A DNA stretch of 64,000 nt, taken from Gnetum montanum (taxonomy: Eukaryota; Streptophyta; Gnetopsida; Gnetales; Gnetaceae). The stretch covers positions 1,132,120 through 1,196,119 of the forward strand of contig MNCI01030955.1 in the NCBI GenBank assembly GCA_015680685.1, in the 5' to 3' direction. This document shows, piece after piece, positions 11,268 to 23,410 of this stretch. Position 1 is the first letter of the stretch; the number at the start of each line of letters is the position of its first letter. The notes beneath the pieces were generated by a model. That model was given only the letters and a program-made list of their open reading frames with translations. It did not search any database and was not told the DNA's origin. The position numbers were made by a program, and so were the translations under genes.

Positions 11268-12150
11268 TGATGAGTCATGTTTTGTAGGGCTTCAATATTG
11301 AATATCCGATACTAGAGCCACAATGTTGGGTACTCAATATCAGGGCACAACCTTTGATGTCGAGGATCCGATATTGTCTCTTTCATGCCAGCCTATAAAT
11401 ACAAAACTTTGGTGTATGGTTGAGGGAGATTTTTCAATAGTTTTTAGAAGTAGACATAGAGAAATTTTGTTAGTTTGTTTTCCAATGCATGTTAGTAGTG
11501 TGATGTTAAGTGATTGTATGACATCCTTATTTGAGTGTGACATACTTGGACACATTACATGTTTGGAAACAAAGATCGAGATTACTTCCATCATTACAAC
11601 ATCCACTTAGCTTTATTATTTCTTTTAATTACTTAAATGTTTGTTGTTTTCCTTAGATAATGTTATCATTTATTGCCCTTTATTATTCTTCTCATTAAGT
11701 AAAATCAATACCACTAAGCATGAGTGCTTAAGTATAATTACTTGGTAACCCAATAGTGTATCGTTTGGTACACCTAGTAATGGTACACTTGGTAATCCTA
11801 GCAGTAGTTATATGAAGTCCAAGGCATGTACGAAAGGTTAGGAATGGATACTCATTGCACATAGGCTAGTTTAGAGTTTATTTTTCATTATTAATTATAT
11901 TAAACAATTAATTTTTTTATTATGATTAGGAGTAGCTTAGGGCCAAACAACATCAATGATCATATGCATCACTTTGAACTAAACCATACATGACAAAGCT
12001 ACCACTAGTCCAAGTGGGAAGATAGTGAACTGTGATCAAGGCATAATGATCTAAATGCCACAACTAGTCCCATCCATGGAATTTGACTAGATCGTGCATG
12101 AACACTTGTGATTCATATGGTTGGGCCTAAGGGTACCTTGTCGCTCATCA
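11268..12150 (+). repeat. 5' LTR of element B
   Basis: The LTR has TGATGAG...CTCATCA termini. Its last about 220 bp match 19751-19976 closely (phrases such as 'gctaccactagtccaagtgg'). U3 holds spaced 'ccgatattg/caatattga' words. Confidence 0.9.
11392..11401 (+). promoter_or_regulatory. TATA box in the B LTR
   Basis: CCTATAAATA lies downstream of the palindromic GATATTG words. The same 'cctataaatac' occurs at the equivalent place in the C LTRs. Confidence 0.7.
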
Positions 12151-12151
12151 T

Positions 12152-12169
12152 TGATGCCATTGCTAGGGA
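12152..12169 (+). promoter_or_regulatory. Primer-binding site of element B (tRNA-Asp type, mutated)
   Basis: The sequence tgatgccattgctaggga follows the LTR by one base. It aligns with tggcaccattgccaagga (C) and tggcgctgttgccgagga (D), the complement of the plant tRNA-Asp 3' end. Several changes are of the C-to-T or G-to-A kind. Confidence 0.75.
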
Positions 12170-12275
12170 TGGTGCTAGTTATTAAGATTAGTTATATTAT
12201 AGATGATTGTTGTAAATGCATGAATGATCTATCTTTCAAAAAATATTAAATCACATACATCATAAACTAATAATA

Positions 12276-14560
12276 ATGTCTCTTTCACATGGAAGCAATA
12301 ATGCCTCATATGAAGAGAACATTCGTTGGAGAACTAATGAGCTGTATATTGAAGCAAATTGGAGTGACCAAACTCATGCAAGGGTTCCATATGTTTGTGA
12401 CCATCCTAACTACACTCAAGGACTACATTCACCAAAGAAAGATAGTCCTAGAGGAGATGAAGTAAGTCCTAGATTAGGAGAGGCCTCAAGGCCTAAGACT
12501 TCCTCAAAACCTAGAAAGGATAAATTAAGGGACCAAGGGAAACACTATAGAAGCCATGGTGACTCCCCCAGTTTCTCATCTTCCTCTTTCTCTTCAACAT
12601 CTAGTTTTGATGAAGATGAACATATGTATAGAGATAAAGCTTCACTGTGGGGTCGAAATAAAAATAGAAATCAAACCCAAGGGCAAAATCAAGGACATCA
12701 AAATGACCATAAACAAAATCATCACAATTAGACAAATAGACATAGAAATTTTTACCATGACATGTCTAATGATGGTGAATCCTTATTGGCCACTAATATC
12801 ATGATGCAAATAACAAAGGTAGTTAAAATACCCCACAAGCATCACAAGGAAAGTTGCATAAAAAAGCTTGATATGAATAACATTCCTAAATTTTTGGGAG
12901 GCTATAATTTTAATCCACAACATCATTTATAAGCCTTCCATGATGCCTACATCTTACAGAATATTGAAAGTGAGTGGCAAAAGCTTAAGCTCTTTTCTAG
13001 AACACTAATAGACAAAGTCAAAGTGTGGTATAGATCATTGGAACCAAATTCAATCCATCAGTGGTCCACAATGTTGGAACTCTTCAATGAGAAATACCAA
13101 ACCTATGTGAGGGTGTTCAACCTAAGGAAATGAATCCAAGGCTAGAAACAAGAACAACATGAACCCTTGGATATAACCCTAGAGAGATACTATTCTCTAC
13201 TAAATAGATGCCTAGGCCATGGTTTCTCTCAAGAAGAGAAACTTTTCCACATCATAGATGGGCTTCATAGTCAAACAAGATAGACCCTTGGGATGGATGC
13301 TTATGGTTAATTATATGAACTAGGAACCCATCAAATCCAAAAGCTAATTAAGTAGATGGCAAGAGGAGAAGGAGAGTTATGTAAAGGGGAGAATGTTGAG
13401 AAATATCACTTGGACCCAATGCTTCAAAAGAAGAGGTTCCATATCTATGATAAGAGGAAAGAGGTAGCTCTTGATGAGGTGATTTCACAACAAAAATTGT
13501 TAATAAAAAAGTCTATTAATGAGCTTAAAGCAAGGTTAGATAAGATGTCTAAATGGATAAATGAAAAAGTTACAACTTGCGTAGAAATCATAGAGGAGAG
13601 AGTAAGAGAGTAATGCAAACTAAACCAAGTGATCACAAAAAAAAAAGATAAAAAGAACCAAGAGACAAGTAAGAACACTTATTTGCATAAAGGAAAAATG
13701 GTTGTAGAGGAAAAGCCTATAGACTCAACGACCAAAGAGGATGATGGATGTGACATTTGCCTATATGACCATCCAAAGGGCTATTACCCAGACATGTTAC
13801 ATCTACATGAGTATTGGACTTTTGCATTGAATCCAAAGTTTGTACAAAAGAAAATGCTTAGAAAAATACCTTTCTCACAAGGTAATTATAGACAATCCTA
13901 CAACAAATCGTACTAACCTGGGGGGACTTCTTACTAGGCTTAACACTATCATCAACCACAATGGCAAAAGCCACAATCGCAAGGGATGCCACCATCAAAC
14001 CAACCCTACCCTTATTGTCAGCTGAACCCATATGGATATTATGTTCAATAGCATGTTTCCCCAACTAGTTCCACTTCCTCTACTTCAAATCGCTACTACT
14101 ACTCTCCCAAATATCATTGAGCCATGACATCTTTTGAAGGATCACCACCTCACACCTCTCACCCTTCATCATATTCTCATACTCCACTTCATCACATGTC
14201 ATAGCAAGCAACATAGGAAGGTTTAGCACCACAACATCAATGAAAGGATGCCACTTATGCTGTAAACATACATAGACATGATAATGCCAGTAGATCCCCA
14301 TCACAATCTTAGAAATTCCTTTTCTTTAACACTCATGGACCTACTAACTTATCCAAACTAGCACAATGCCAATCAAGTACATCACCTTTCCTTTCACAAC
14401 CAATATCCTCCAGTCCTACGCAAAGGCCAACATCCATCATTACTCCAACACTAAACAAAAATGATGAATCGAGCACTATGGAAAGACAAAATAAAAATCC
14501 ATGCATAACTAATCATGATAATGGGTGCAATTGTGGGCTAGTAGTTCAAATATTAACATA
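12276..14560 (+). pseudogene. gag: Element B gag relic
   Basis: Gag structural protein. The first block (12276-12731) is a basic Ser/Asp/Arg-rich N-terminal part with an SFSSSSFSSTSS run, parallel to the SPSSSPSSF run in C and D. The capsid part follows at about 12870-13270: MNNIPKFLGGYNF, WQKLKLFSRTL, then KVWYRSLEPNSIHQWSTMLE. Next comes a coiled helical block ending in EIIEERVRE (13356-13613), then ICLYDHPKGYY at about 13753-13790, the conserved C-x2-YDHPKG motif of this family. The tail resembles PYGYYVQ in C. Frameshifts and stops (TAG for CAG) break it throughout. Function is lost unless supplied by a relative. Confidence 0.85.
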
Positions 14561-14734
14561 ACCCCTATATCAATCCACCATAAAGTTTAGGAGCAAGTGT
14601 ATGAGCAAAAGTAGCCTACGTAGTAGCCACTAAATCAAAAAACACCCAGTGGCTTGAAAATAAGAATATAAAACTATTTCAAAAATGCATGAAGGATAGT
14701 TCTCAACTTATTAATTCTTGTCATGATCAAATGC
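14561..14734 (+). other. Pol deletion junction of element B
   Basis: Text resembling the protease-RT spacer of C and D (around 'cctacgtagtagccac' and 'aaaacacccagtggctt') is followed within about 90 bp by the post-pol motif at 14735. RT, RNase H and IN, about 3 kb in C, are absent here. Confidence 0.65.
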
Positions 14735-14752
14735 TTAGTCATGGGGGAGATG
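14735..14752 (+). promoter_or_regulatory. G-rich polypurine-tract-like motif at the pol end (B)
   Basis: The sequence tagtcatgggggagatg corresponds to 'tagttgtgggggagatgg' just at the pol end of C (33576) and to the minus-strand copy in D (54519-54539). Confidence 0.7.
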
Positions 14753-16000
14753 CCCCATCCTAAAATTTAGAATTAATCATCTTTTTGTTTTACAATTTTT
14801 GATCATTTTCTCATTTCTTGATACAAATTTTTCCTATCCGTTTCAAATTTTTCCACATTTTTTTTTCATTTCTTTTGTCAGTAATCTCATTTGTGAATAA
14901 AACGACATCATGTAGCCCATTAGGGTGAGGTTTTCTCTATGTTGTTAGAGTCATGAGGGATTAATTATCTAGGCAATGAGGCAACATCATCCATCCATCC
15001 ATCCCATTAATAAGAGGTTGTTACCATGGTTATAATGATATTATTTTTCATCATCATACTACAAAATACACTCATAAACATGGTGCCTAGATAGAAAAGT
15101 GAAGAACCAAGTGGGAATGTGATGGGTGTGACATCAAGAGAATTTGTAGTATCTCTTTGACCACTTCTATATGTTCTATCATGTTGCTAAGGTTGTAATT
15201 ATATCCTTGTAGATTTAATGAAAAATGACAGTAAGAGTAAATAAGTGTTGCCTTACCATGTCACTAGAAAGACATGTTACCCATGCCTGAAGTTAGTCCT
15301 CTGGTAAGGTTGACACAAATAAAATAAAAATAAAAATGGAATTAAATAAATTTATAAGGGTCCCACTAGAAAGACATGTTACCCATGCTTGAAGGTTGGT
15401 GGCTTCTTAGAATTCAAAAAAGAAAGAAAGAAAGAAAAGTGCCATGAATAAAATCCTCCATTGGACAAAACACCAAGTGATGCTACTCCTTGCAACTATG
15501 GTAGTCCTATGGTTGTCAATCAAATAGATAAAATAATGCGATATCACTAGAATGTGGTTTGGACTTGGTTTAAATCTTGGAAAGAAGGGCTAATGATTAC
15601 CTTAATCATTAATAACACACAATGATTCATTATGCCTATGGTAAGGCATCTCACGTCCCAATTTCTATAACCCTTTCTAAAATCCATCTCCTCTCACTAT
15701 CCATAAGATCATAAATTGTGGTTTTGTGTAACATAGAGTTATTTTCTCAAATTGGTAATTTTAACATGTATGTTTTGTTCATTAGGTATGCATTGCATTC
15801 AACTCTTTTGATGCCTATAGACATTTTTAGCTATGGCTATACAATGGAATTAAGGGCTAAAACCTTCTTTGGGGAGGATCCACTTGTATAAATATTGTAA
15901 CTTGTACTTGTCTAACACAACCACATCATCTTAAACCTTCTAAGTACATAAATGTTAAATTCAAACCTTCCCTTATCATATAACCTATTTGTTCTATACC
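14753..16000 (+). other. Post-pol non-coding region of element B
   Basis: T-rich sequence follows the G-rich motif. 'gaaagacatgttacccatg' occurs twice (about 15269-15289 and 15370-15388), and the same phrase is at 34258-34277 in C. 'tttggggaggatccact' (about 15870) matches 'tttggggaggacccact' in C (34714). No gene is present. A (TTTTA/AAAAT)-rich patch and an (AAAG)n run lie at 15320-15435. Confidence 0.75.
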
Positions 16001-17069
16001 ATGAATCCAATACCTATTTTCTTGCATCTTCCAAATCTTTTAATGCCTGTGATTCTGTCTTCTAACAATACCAGTGCCTAAATATGAATTCTCACTTACC
16101 CTAGAAACTTGGATTTTAGATGAAACCTTCCAACCAATCCCATAGCTTCAATTTCCATGTTGAATATCCTTATAAAATGAAATTTCAAGAATCCCAATAT
16201 CAACTACCCAATATCGGGTCAGAGTCGATATTGGATACCCAATATTAGGATCATAAAATCTATAAATATGACCCCTACAATGTTCAAAAACTTCATTATC
16301 ATCAATTGAAGCTAGGGGAGTTTTTTCATGTTTCTCTCTCAACTAAGAGCTCTACACAACCAACTTCCACACATGATATCTTGCTTCATATCACTCTTAT
16401 TTTCATGGTTTTTAAACCTATTTGATCCCGAAGTGTTCAATTTAGTCAAGGAAGGGTGCTTGTGTGAAAAACTTGTGCCCTTTTTTCAAAATTTTCCATT
16501 GCCTACAAGGTATTATAAGGGTAATAATGTTAAAAATCTTAAGTATTTTAATGAAAAATCAATTGTATGAATGCTAGAACCCCTAATTCTCTCATCCAAG
16601 GGATCATAACTATCATTATAAGTCATACATAAGGGAATAGAAGGCAATTGCGAAGGGTCATAAAAGAAGTGAATACTTTTTAGGCATTTTTCTAGCTTTG
16701 TAATCACATAAGCTAAGAACTTAATAGAAATAAGGTCATGCGTAAGGTATAAACCTATTAATGATAAATGAAAAACACCTTAGTAACAACAAATCCTTGA
16801 ATAATTGTAGATGGTCCCAAAAAGAGGCAAATAAGAAGGACCTTCGTAAGGTGCAAGCAAACACCCAAGAGATGGCATAGGTTGACTGAGAGAATAAGGC
16901 CCACCAACTAAGCATGAAGAACAAGAGGCCTAGTCGTTTAGCATTTATTAAGAGGCTCCTACTACAAAGTAGTTGATCCAAGGAGAGGCTACAAAACTGT
17001 AGGCTCCAGTGTAAGGACAATGCCTCATGCTGTCCCAAGAATGCCTCAAAGCCATCTAGGAGAAATCCA
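16001..17069. other. Unassigned B interior with an LTR-like patch
   Basis: The stretch 16190-16285 has palindromic 'ccaatattgg/cgatattgg' words followed by a TATA-like 'aatctataaatatg' (16256-16269). It resembles the U3-TATA layout of the B LTR without aligning base by base. It could be a remnant of another LTR. The rest shows short unrelated ORFs and no recognised gene. Confidence 0.4.
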
Positions 17070-19552
17070 TGTTGACCATGATCATCGTGAAAATGAACTT
17101 TAGGTCATTGATGGCATTTTCCCTTGAGGTGGTTAGAACTCAACTGCAAGTGTTGCCTCTATGGCATATCCTCTTTGAAAGTGGCAAATGGTATCTTGTT
17201 GAGATGTACCAATTTTGACATAATAAGGAAGAGGGCACCACTATCAACATCGGTAGAGTCTTTGTCTCTTTTTCAATCAAGGTAATCATACGGACTTTGA
17301 ACCTACCAAATGTGGGGGCCAAGGTGGTGCATTTGTCCACAAGGTCTAACACAGAAACTAGAAAGTTGTAGTTGAAGAAAGCGTATAATAAAGAAAATAA
17401 AATATATAATGAGTCAACTCTGGAAGAGAGGATTTATTTTAAAATTAGCACATACCATCTCTTCCCCACTAAAGAACTCAACAGAATATCAACCTACATA
17501 GCTAGAGGAAGTGCAATCTTAATAAGCAAATACAATGCCAATATTGTCCAATTGTACTTATGAAAATTCAAAGGTGGTTCACAGAAAAAAAGGTAGGGAA
17601 GCCAACACTTCCATTCCTTTTCCTAATTAGAAAGCTATGCAAGCATGCTAGAATCCTAGGTTACACCAATGATGTTTCCAGGAGGACTTAGAATGCCTTT
17701 TTCTTTGAGTTGCTCAAACTAGCAACACTAAGGAAAGACCTTGGTGATGAACACAAACAAGAACCAGAGAAGGAGCTAGAACAAAAACCTAAAAAGGAGC
17801 TTGAGCAAGAACCAATGCAATTGCAAGAGCCACAAGTTCCTCCACCACCATTGCAAGACTATAGGCCCACAATGAGCCATCTGTAGTGAATAGCTAAGAC
17901 TCTCAATTGGGGAAGTCAAGATGAATCAAACCTTTTTTGAGTGATTAATGATTTTGTGCAACCTACAATTTCCATTGATCCATCAAGGGGGCAGATTTCT
18001 TTGTAATCAAGAGAAGAAGCCCAATGGTCATAGTAGATCTATGGGAATGCGACATCTTTTCAAGTGGTTCTTGAAATAGGAGAAGGTGCCACAGTTATGG
18101 TCATGCAGCACTAGGACATAGCAGGCATAGCAGAAGTTATCACAAACCACATTAAAGAATCCTTTAATGTTCTTGTTGTGCCCCTGGTGGACTTGACCAA
18201 AACTAGAGATGCACAAATGTTAGATGAAACTTCAATGACTCCTATGGCCCATGAGGATGTGCTTGATATATTGCTATAGACTAGAAAAGTTATGAAAACT
18301 CTTTTTGACATCCCCAATGATGTCACTATAGTACAATCTGACCTCATTGCCACAAAAGAAAAATTGGTCATGGTAGAGACTAGGGCAGAGCGTGTAGAAG
18401 CAGAAGTGCATAGATTGCAACAAGAGCTTATTTCCCCGAGAATTGAAAGATGGGATCCTTCCCAATTCATTGCACTTAAGCAGTTGGAAAAATTTCAAAT
18501 AGAGTAGCTAGGCTGATTAATTGAATAGAATAAAGCTACTAAACAAGAAAAGGAGAAAGTGGTCTAGAATGCCTTAGTCACCAAAGCCCAACCATATGCC
18601 CATAAAAAGGCATTGGCTGTTGTAGAAGAGGAGAACAAGTAGCTTGCCACTCATAATGCCAGGTTGACCATTGTTGAAAAATAGAAAAACAATTTAAAAA
18701 AGAGTATCCACTAGTAACTAGTGAGGGTCAAGTAGGATATAAGTAGATTGGCCAGAAAGAACCAAACCCTCTCAATGGAGGAGGTCTACACAATACATCA
18801 AAAATCTGCAATTGAGATAAGTGTGTGGCAAATGAGGCTAAGAAGCATGAGAAGCTAAAGGAGCACTTCTAGGACCAAATTAGCATGTATAAACAGATTA
18901 ATAAAAAAGAAATCCATATGGCAAAAGCCTACATCAGTTCCATGTTAATGCAAAATCCTAACTAGCAGCCCATCTTGGATAGCTCTACTATAGTCCACCA
19001 AGCAAAAATAAAGAACAAGAACCTACGAATTGAAGATTTGAAAGAATACATGGTGTTAGCTAACCTTCGCTACACTAACCTTGCCATGTTAACAATAGGT
19101 TAGCCTAAAAACAAGTTAGAACATCAAGTAGTAGCCACCTATGCACTATGTGAAAAAGGATTTGTAGATAGGAAAAATGTCCTAAAAAAATCCACATGGA
19201 AAACTCAAAATTGGAAGCAATTAAGGCTTACTACCATGGGCAGAGAGATGTAACCTTAGACCTAGCCAAGAGGTTGATAGATTACCATGAATTAAAATAA
19301 AAGGCCAAGGCTTTCAAGGAGGAATGATAGTAATTCGTAGCATGGTATGTGAAAGCAAATCAGATGTTCCCATAGCTACCATGTTTGTGGGATGTAGCAA
19401 TTCCAACACACATTGGGTTAGTAGCCTAGATGGTGCATGACCCAAGACCAGAGGAGGAGAAGTTGTAGGCACTCCTAAACTGCTATAAATTTCAAAGACC
19501 TAACAACAAAGGGAAGTAGCCCATGGAAGAGCCACTGCCTCTGGGAACTACA
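17070..19552 (+). pseudogene. Decayed additional ORF with N-terminal plant-transposon-like domain and long coiled coil
   Basis: The frame is broken by stops but keeps protein-like composition for about 2.5 kb. The N-terminal part (about 17070-17560) reads MNFRSLMAFSLEVVRTQLQV, then TINIGRVFVSFSIKVIIRTL-NLPN. This is reminiscent of the 'RG..V.FS...I...L.LP' core of the putative plant transposon protein (Transposase_32-like) domain found in extra ORFs of Athila/Tat elements. A Glu/Lys/Pro linker follows (17740-17860), then a coiled coil (about 18290-18860) with KLVMVETRAERVEAEVHRLQ and KKALAVVEEENK. The end is MEEPLPLGTT. The family call is from memory and uncertain. It lies within B, between the post-pol region and the 3' LTR. 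Confidence 0.5.
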
Positions 19553-19599
19553 TGAGCTTCCCTAATTTTGTTGATTTTATTATTTTGTTGTTTTCTCAT

Positions 19600-19750
19600 G
19601 ATGTGTCCATTTTTTTAAAACACCACTATGGCATGGCAAAGTCACTTTTTGTGTTTATTTAAGTTAGTAAATAATCTCATACCTTATCAATACTTTGTAA
19701 AGAAATTATTTCTCATTTTATTTAACTCAAGGATGTGTTTTCATTTAGCC
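19600..19750 (+). other. Pre-LTR region of element B
   Basis: The text 'aataatctcataccttatc' followed by 'aatactttgtaaagaaat' and 'gtgttttcatttag' aligns with the last 80 bp before the 3' LTR of C (35440-35510). The expected tgggggta tract and the LTR start are missing, so a deletion joins this directly to the LTR tail. Confidence 0.7.
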
Positions 19751-19976
19751 ATTAGGAGTAGCCTAGGGCCAAACAACATCAAGGATAATATGCCTCACTC
19801 TGGACTAAACCATACGTGATAAGGCTACCACTAGTCCAAGTGGGAAGATAGTAAACTATGATCAAGGCATAATGATTTAGATGCCACAACTAGTCCCATC
19901 CATGGAATTCAACCGAATCATGCATGAATGCTTATCATTTATATGGTTGGGCATAGGGGTATCTCACCACTCATTA
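19751..19976 (+). repeat. Truncated 3' LTR of element B
   Basis: This matches 11930-12150 and ends in ctcatta (ctcatca with one change). It is followed by the target duplication ACAAT. The first three quarters of the LTR, with its U3 and TATA box, are deleted. Confidence 0.9.
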
Positions 19977-20711
19977 ACAATCTTAGAGAAATTCTCAATA
20001 AATCTCTTGTAGTAGCCTATGCATCAAAGGAATAATCGAACATCCTACACTATTTGTGGTTGTTGTATTATTTTTTGGATCATTCTTATTTTTTTCTAGA
20101 TCCACATCAATTTGATTTTTTTAAAAAATCTAGTGTCCACGATGATGCCCTCTTGGACCATTTGGCTCTTCTACTAATTAAACTTAATATTTATCTTCAC
20201 ATTATTTTAATACTTGCTCTAGGCAATCCAATGCTTGCTCAAAATATGACCCATCAATGGAGAAGTCATCCATGAACATCTTTATACCACTACCAATATT
20301 TTGCTAAAAGTTGTTAAGGATGAGGTGTTGGAAATTTGCAGGCACATTACATAGGTCAAAGAACATCTTCTTATATGTAGAAGTCCCCCAAGAAGTCGTG
20401 AATATTGTCTTGGCCTAGTCTTTTGGGTTAATTTGGATTTGATTGTAGCCACTATAGCTATCCAGAAAACTATAATATTTATGATCTGTAATGATGTCCA
20501 ATACTTGGTCCACAAATAGCAATAAATAATAATCCTTGAAAGTTACCATGTTCAATAAAGTAAAGTCAATGCAAAATGACCATTGCCCATCTTTCTTAGG
20601 TATAATAATGAGTGGGCTCATCCACTTACTATATACTATAGGATAGATGAATCTAGCCTTCAAAATCTTCTCTACCTCCTTCTTTACTAGTTGCTTTAAT
20701 TGAGGATTCAT
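19977..20711 (-). pseudogene. Element E reverse transcriptase (to start of RNase H), decayed
   Basis: RT copies element RNA into DNA. The ORF 20415-20711 reads PQLKQLVKKEVEKILKARFI, YPIVYSKWMSPLIIIPKKDG and FLDSYSGYNQI, the catalytic block with its first Asp. Farther on, KMFMDDFSIDGSYFEQALDC (about 20225-20285) holds the FMDD form of the YxDD motif. Then QMVQEGIIV and GYYKRFIENFSKI lead to the RNase H connection. Stops and frameshifts separate the blocks. Confidence 0.88.
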
Positions 20712-20749
20712 CCTCCTTTGTGGCTATTGCTTGAGCTTGATGACAAAGT

Positions 20750-21410
20750 TCATGTAGATTCTATGTTAGCATATGCATGGATTGATACTTGTGATTTTAT
20801 TATATGACCAGGAAATGGTTATTAGACACTTGTTTACTACTTTTAATAAATTTTTATTTTTTTTTATTTTATGAGTTAGGCATTTAAAATTACTTGTTTA
20901 CAATTTTTTAAGAATACATACTCAAGAGATTTCCATAACATTTTTAGTTCCAAAGATTCTAGTTTAGATACCTTAGGAATTTTCAACTTTTTCCAATTTA
21001 TTTCTATTTCTTTTTTAAGTTTTGCATTAGAGAGTTAGTATCTGAACTACTCCATTTCATCCATTTTGTTAATGTAAGTGCTTGTAAAGAATTCTATCAA
21101 TTCCATGCAACCTGTAGAGTTGGGACTATCATCTAGTATCAACCACTAGGTACCCTCTTGTTTTGTGATTGTTGCATATAAGCAGCTTTGAAAGTTGGCT
21201 AGTTCAACACATGAGGTACATTTAGTGATGGTTTTGCTTCTTATTGCTCATATTTTCTACATACAATCACACCTTATGTCATTATAAATGATGCATGAAA
21301 CTTTATTCTTCTCTATCTTTCCATGCTCATTCTTCTTGAAGATTTCCAAGGATAGGTCTTTGATTCCAACTTGACATCGATTGTGCTTAGCTAAGTTCTT
21401 CTCATAATCA
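20750..21410 (-). other. Element E spacer between protease and RT
   Basis: This is decayed coding-like text corresponding to the 30360-30870 region of C, which also lies between protease and RT. No separate domain was recognised. Confidence 0.5.
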
Positions 21411-21760
21411 TTGAAAAGTCTCCCTTATAATTATCTACATGAATTAGCAAGATATGATCAACCACTAATGGTGGTCACAATATCTTCCATCATTCATAAG
21501 GCAACAATGATGAATTAATCTACAAGCTCTGACCTAATGTTGCATTTTTTAAGTGGTGGTAGGTTTCAAGCTTTGTATATCTCTTAAGAAATCAAATTAA
21601 CTTTGGAACCTAATTCTATTAGAGTTTTTCATAATGCATTTTCTATCATCTCTAAGTAGATCAAGAGACTCCTTAGATTAGTTTTCTTTCTGGAAAGGTG
21701 TCCTACCTTAATCTAATTTATGACTGCAAGAGTAAGCATGACAGGTGGTACATAAGGGAC
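21411..21760 (-). pseudogene. Element E aspartic protease relic
   Basis: On the plus strand the text (ccaccactaatggtggtcac, gaaatcaaattaactttgg, caagagactccttag) aligns with the reverse of D's protease at 55030-55330. There D reads ALLDSGSRVNLI. The E copy is too damaged to read its active site reliably. Confidence 0.6.
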
Positions 21761-23345
21761 ATTTTGGTTTGAAGGTTTCTTGGTTAATGTCTTGGAGATG
21801 ATTTGTATGGAGTCCATAGCCATGGATACCTATGATGAATTTAGTGGGTTGGTTGGTCTAAAGAATGGCCTTTTTAAAGGCTTGCACTTGGAGTTACTTA
21901 AGTTATCATTCATATGTAAGTTTATAGCTTTGGTGGCATTCCATTATTGAGGTTGTAGATGGATTTCATCCTACAAGGGTAGACCATCTTAAAGGATTTG
22001 AAGCATGATGTTGAAATTATTGCAAAAGATAAGGAGTTTAAGTGAATGGAGATTTAGCATGTAGAATGGTAGATTTGTGATACTCTAGAGGGTAATAATG
22101 GTAAGCAAAAACATGAGTGGTAGAGCCACTAGGTGATATAGGCTATTGGACATGCTATACATAGGGATTAGGTTGCCTATAGGGATATTATTATCTTAGT
22201 GGTGGTATTCCCCACGACTATGAGTTTTGCTACTATTGATAGTACTCTTAAGGATGAGGTGGAGTCCTACTTGGGTAATACTATTAATGGTGATAAGGCT
22301 ACCTATAGTTACCTTGAGGATAAGACAATCCCCTTGAGGCTTGCTTCTTGATGAATTTTAGGTTTAATGCATAAGCCCCAAATTCTTACAAGTATAACAT
22401 TATTGGGCAACAATCATTTGGTTGTTCATATTAACAAATATCATAACCATCATCATTTAATTTGGAATCTTCAACCTCCTCTACAATAGCTACTTTCACT
22501 TTGTGCTGGCAATAATCCTTTCCTATATCTCTTTTCTTCTATTTATCTTTTCTCTTAACTCTTCCCTGATCTACTTTTTTCTCCACAATCTGAAGTGCTA
22601 TTTAAAAATTTTCATTAATGAAGTCCTACATTTTATCAAGCTTTGTCAATATTTCAATTACTTTTTGAATGTGCAAGGTCTTTCTTTGTATTGCCACCTT
22701 CAATGGTGCTCCTTCATCAAGTTCATAGAGACGTATCTCTTTTTTGTGGATTGAAGAATCCCTATTGTACTCCTATGCGGTTTCTCTCGTTTAATTCACA
22801 TTTTTCCTTTTTCACTTGATTAATCATTCTTTGGATCTAATAGACCCTCATTTTGAATAGTCTCTCTTGGACATAAACCCCAAAAGTATCTATTGTCTTG
22901 TTGTGGAGTCCATCTATGATGTGGTGCAATTGCTCCTATTGAGAAAAGCTATGGCCTGGACATCTACAAAGGAAAGAATAGTATCTATCTAAAGGTACAT
23001 TAAGGGACTCAAGGTTACCTTATTTTTACCCTTGAATTTTCTTTCTTAAATTGGACATCCTAAAGTATGTCTAATATTTGTCATTAAACAATTTCAACAT
23101 TATACTCCATCTTCTAATAGATTCCAATTCCAAGGACTAGTGCTAACTTTCAACTTCTTTAATGAGCATCGTTGAAAAAAATTTTCATTTTTTGCCAATC
23201 ATTTTCAATATTTTACAAGATACAGGAATCCAAGAAGGCTAGTAAATAATGTTGCAAATCTACATTATAGTATTTCTTAAACTTTAAGATATTGTTCATG
23301 TCTAATCTTTTAATCATACTATTCCTTTGATAACTAGTGGGAATG
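21761..23345 (-). pseudogene. gag: Element E gag relic
   Basis: Alignment with D is visible in plus-strand text: 'ggttaccttatttttaccc' near 23012 versus the 'accttgttttcagcc' region in D, 'gtatgtctaatatttgtcat' versus 'gtacgtctgatacttatcat', and 'aagatattgttcatgtctaa' versus 'gatattgttcatatctaag'. The capsid domain spans about 22870-23345. The C-terminal YDHPKG and Tyr/Gln/Pro-rich part spans about 21950-22400. It is not translatable. Confidence 0.75.
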
Positions 23346-23410
23346 TAAATAACCTCTCGGATATTGATTGTTGCTAAATATTATGTTCAAATTTTAAATG
23401 GTAGAATAAA

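Larger units (their letters stand above)
11268..19976 (+). mobile_element. Element B: pol-less Ty3/gypsy (Athila/Tat-like) element with TSD ACAAT
   Basis: The 5' LTR 11268-12150 begins TGATGAG and ends CTCATCA. A truncated 3' LTR ends at 19976. ACAAT precedes the 5' LTR (11263-11267) and follows the 3' LTR (19977-19981), so the ends are secure. The interior has gag but no PR core, RT, RNase H or IN, then a post-pol non-coding region related to that of element C. From about 16.0 to 19.6 kb there is extra sequence with a decayed ORF. The element lies antisense in E. Confidence 0.9.
19977..23410 (-). mobile_element. Element E: minus-strand Ty3/gypsy element (pol-PR-gag), host of insertions A and B
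   Basis: Reading right to left it carries gag, protease and RT in the order of element C. It continues past B at 11267-11093. Neither LTR is visible: the gag end fades near 23410 and the RNase H end is cut by A. At least two later insertions make it among the oldest layers here. Sequence at the gag start ('caatatccgagaggtt') is closest to element F. Confidence 0.85.
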
